From: an uncultured Candidatus Berkelbacteria bacterium
Lineage (GTDB): Bacteria; Patescibacteriota; UBA1384; CAILIB01
Length of the DNA stretch: 5,961 bases
NCBI GenBank assembly: GCA_937895715.1
Contig: CALBLZ010000285.1
Coordinates: 1-5,961, forward strand
Direction: 5' to 3'
Shown: positions 5,260 through 5,961 of the stretch, piece after piece
Numbering within the stretch: the stretch's first letter is position 1
How the letters are laid out: every line of letters starts with the position of its first letter
The notes under the pieces: generated by a model
What the model was told of the DNA's origin: nothing
The model's database searches: none
The model's input: the letters and a program-made list of their open reading frames with translations, nothing else
Program-made: the position numbers and the translations under genes

Positions 5260-5961
5260 TTGTGGAGTCTCCCGCCAAAGCGGGCACAATCAGTAAATAC
5301 CTTGGCCCAGACTTTGTAGTTATCGCAAGCATGGGGCATGTTCGTGATCTCCCTTCCTCAAAGCTAGGAGTAGATGTAGATGCGGCATTTAGCCCGCAGT
5401 ACGTTATCCCCATAAAGGCACGTGCAACTATTAAAAAGCTTAAAGAAGCTCTCAAGGGCAAGGAAACGGTCTATCTGGCAACAGACTTGGATCGCGAGGG
5501 AGAAGCAATTTCCTGGCACCTCGCGCAAGCTCTGGACCTAGAGAAGAACGCAGGCGTAAAGGTTTTCCGTATTACCTTCGACGAAATTACTAAAACTGCG
5601 GTTACCGAGGCCATCGCTCACCCTCGCGACATTAACGTAGCACTCGTTGATGCGCAGCAGGCACGGCGTGTGCTCGATCGCCTGGTTGGGTACACGCTTT
5701 CCCCGGTACTCTGGAAAAAGGTGTACAAAGGACTCTCCGCTGGTCGTGTGCAATCCGTTGCCCTCAAGTTAATCGTCGACCGTGAGGCCGAGCGCAACGC
5801 CTTTAATCCCGTTGAATACTGGTCAGTTATTGCCAATCTCTCCCATAAGGCCAACGAATTCGAAGGAAAACTGATTGAGTACGATACAGAAAAAATAGAG
5901 CAGCTTACCATTAGCTCTGGCGAGCGGGCTGCAACTATTAAGGCAGAGCTTGAAAAGGCGG
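5223..5961 (+). CDS. topA: DNA topoisomerase I, type IA, 5' part
   Basis: Type IA topoisomerase relaxes negative supercoils by transient single-strand cleavage. The frame is open from the ATG at 5223 to the right edge, 246 residues of a protein normally 600-900 long. The start has a good ribosome site, and the family match begins ten residues in. The Toprim domain is evident: LVIVESPAKAGTISKYLG (11-28) with the catalytic Glu15, MGHVRDLP (37-44), and YLATDLDREGEAISWHL (84-100) with the metal-binding DxDxE (D88, D90, E92). It is followed by RITFDEITKTAV (116-127), DAQQARRVLDRLVGY (143-157) and GLSAGRVQSVALKLIVDRE (170-188). The active-site Tyr and zinc-finger tail lie beyond the window. The Glu15-to-Asp88 spacing is shorter than in E. 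coli. The first 37 bases overlap dprA in another frame. Confidence 0.96.
   Translation, partial: MPKAAAVARNLVIVESPAKAGTISKYLGPDFVVIASMGHVRDLPSSKLGVDVDAAFSPQYVIPIKARATIKKLKEALKGKETVYLATDLDREGEAISWHLAQALDLEKNAGVKVFRITFDEITKTAVTEAIAHPRDINVALVDAQQARRVLDRLVGYTLSPVLWKKVYKGLSAGRVQSVALKLIVDREAERNAFNPVEYWSVIANLSHKANEFEGKLIEYDTEKIEQLTISSGERAATIKAELEKA

Noticed and set aside
1..5961. Alternative genetic code (UGA as Gly), as in some Patescibacteria
   Set aside because: All genes are intact without in-frame UGA. None of the seven visible gene stops is UGA, but seven is too few to mean anything, and glycines use GGN throughout.
1..5961. CRISPR arrays, tRNA genes, insertion sequences
   Set aside because: No direct-repeat array, no tRNA T-loop signature in a foldable context, and no transposase-like product were seen.

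Overview
The window is a compact, gene-dense piece of a bacterial chromosome with roughly balanced base composition. All clear genes lie on the + strand. From left to right they are: the 3' part of rodA, rplU (bL21), secE, nusG, rplK (uL11), a 251-base gap, a strongly shortened mfd-like translocase gene, dprA, and the 5' part of topA. No stretch over 300 bases lacks a gene. The unusual gene order (rplU directly before secE-nusG-rplK, with no rplA after rplK), the roughly half-length Mfd, the poor Shine-Dalgarno sequences and the tight packing suggest a reduced-genome lineage. Candidate Phyla Radiation / Patescibacteria, perhaps Saccharibacteria, is my best guess. This rests on memory of families, not on a search. 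The genes read cleanly in the standard bacterial code, with no in-frame UGA.

Region 1 (1-584) is the C-terminal half of a SEDS glycosyltransferase, including the catalytic loop. Region 2 (about 573-2259) is a transcription unit for translation and export. A promoter candidate, TTGACC with a 17-base spacer and an extended -10, overlaps the end of rodA. It would drive rplU-secE-nusG-rplK, which are separated by 1 to 5 bases and end at a textbook intrinsic terminator.

Region 3 (2260-2466) is the most interesting part. Six bases after the terminator U-tract sits an extended -10 (TGATACAAT). It is followed at the expected start-point distance by a 99-base element that folds as a 21-position closing stem around two small hairpins. 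One loop displays a perfect, orphan Shine-Dalgarno sequence. A separate 9-base perfect inverted repeat lies 13 bases upstream of the mfd start codon. I recognise no known RNA family here. It could be a cis-regulatory leader of mfd or a free small RNA.

Region 4 (2467-5961) is a DNA-metabolism cluster: mfd-like, dprA, topA. The Mfd-like protein keeps the end of the UvrB-like module, the RNA polymerase-interacting domain and both translocase domains. It lacks the UvrA-binding N-terminal part and the C-terminal autoinhibitory domain. dprA follows after 36 bases, and topA starts inside the dprA 3' end, overlapping it by 37 bases.
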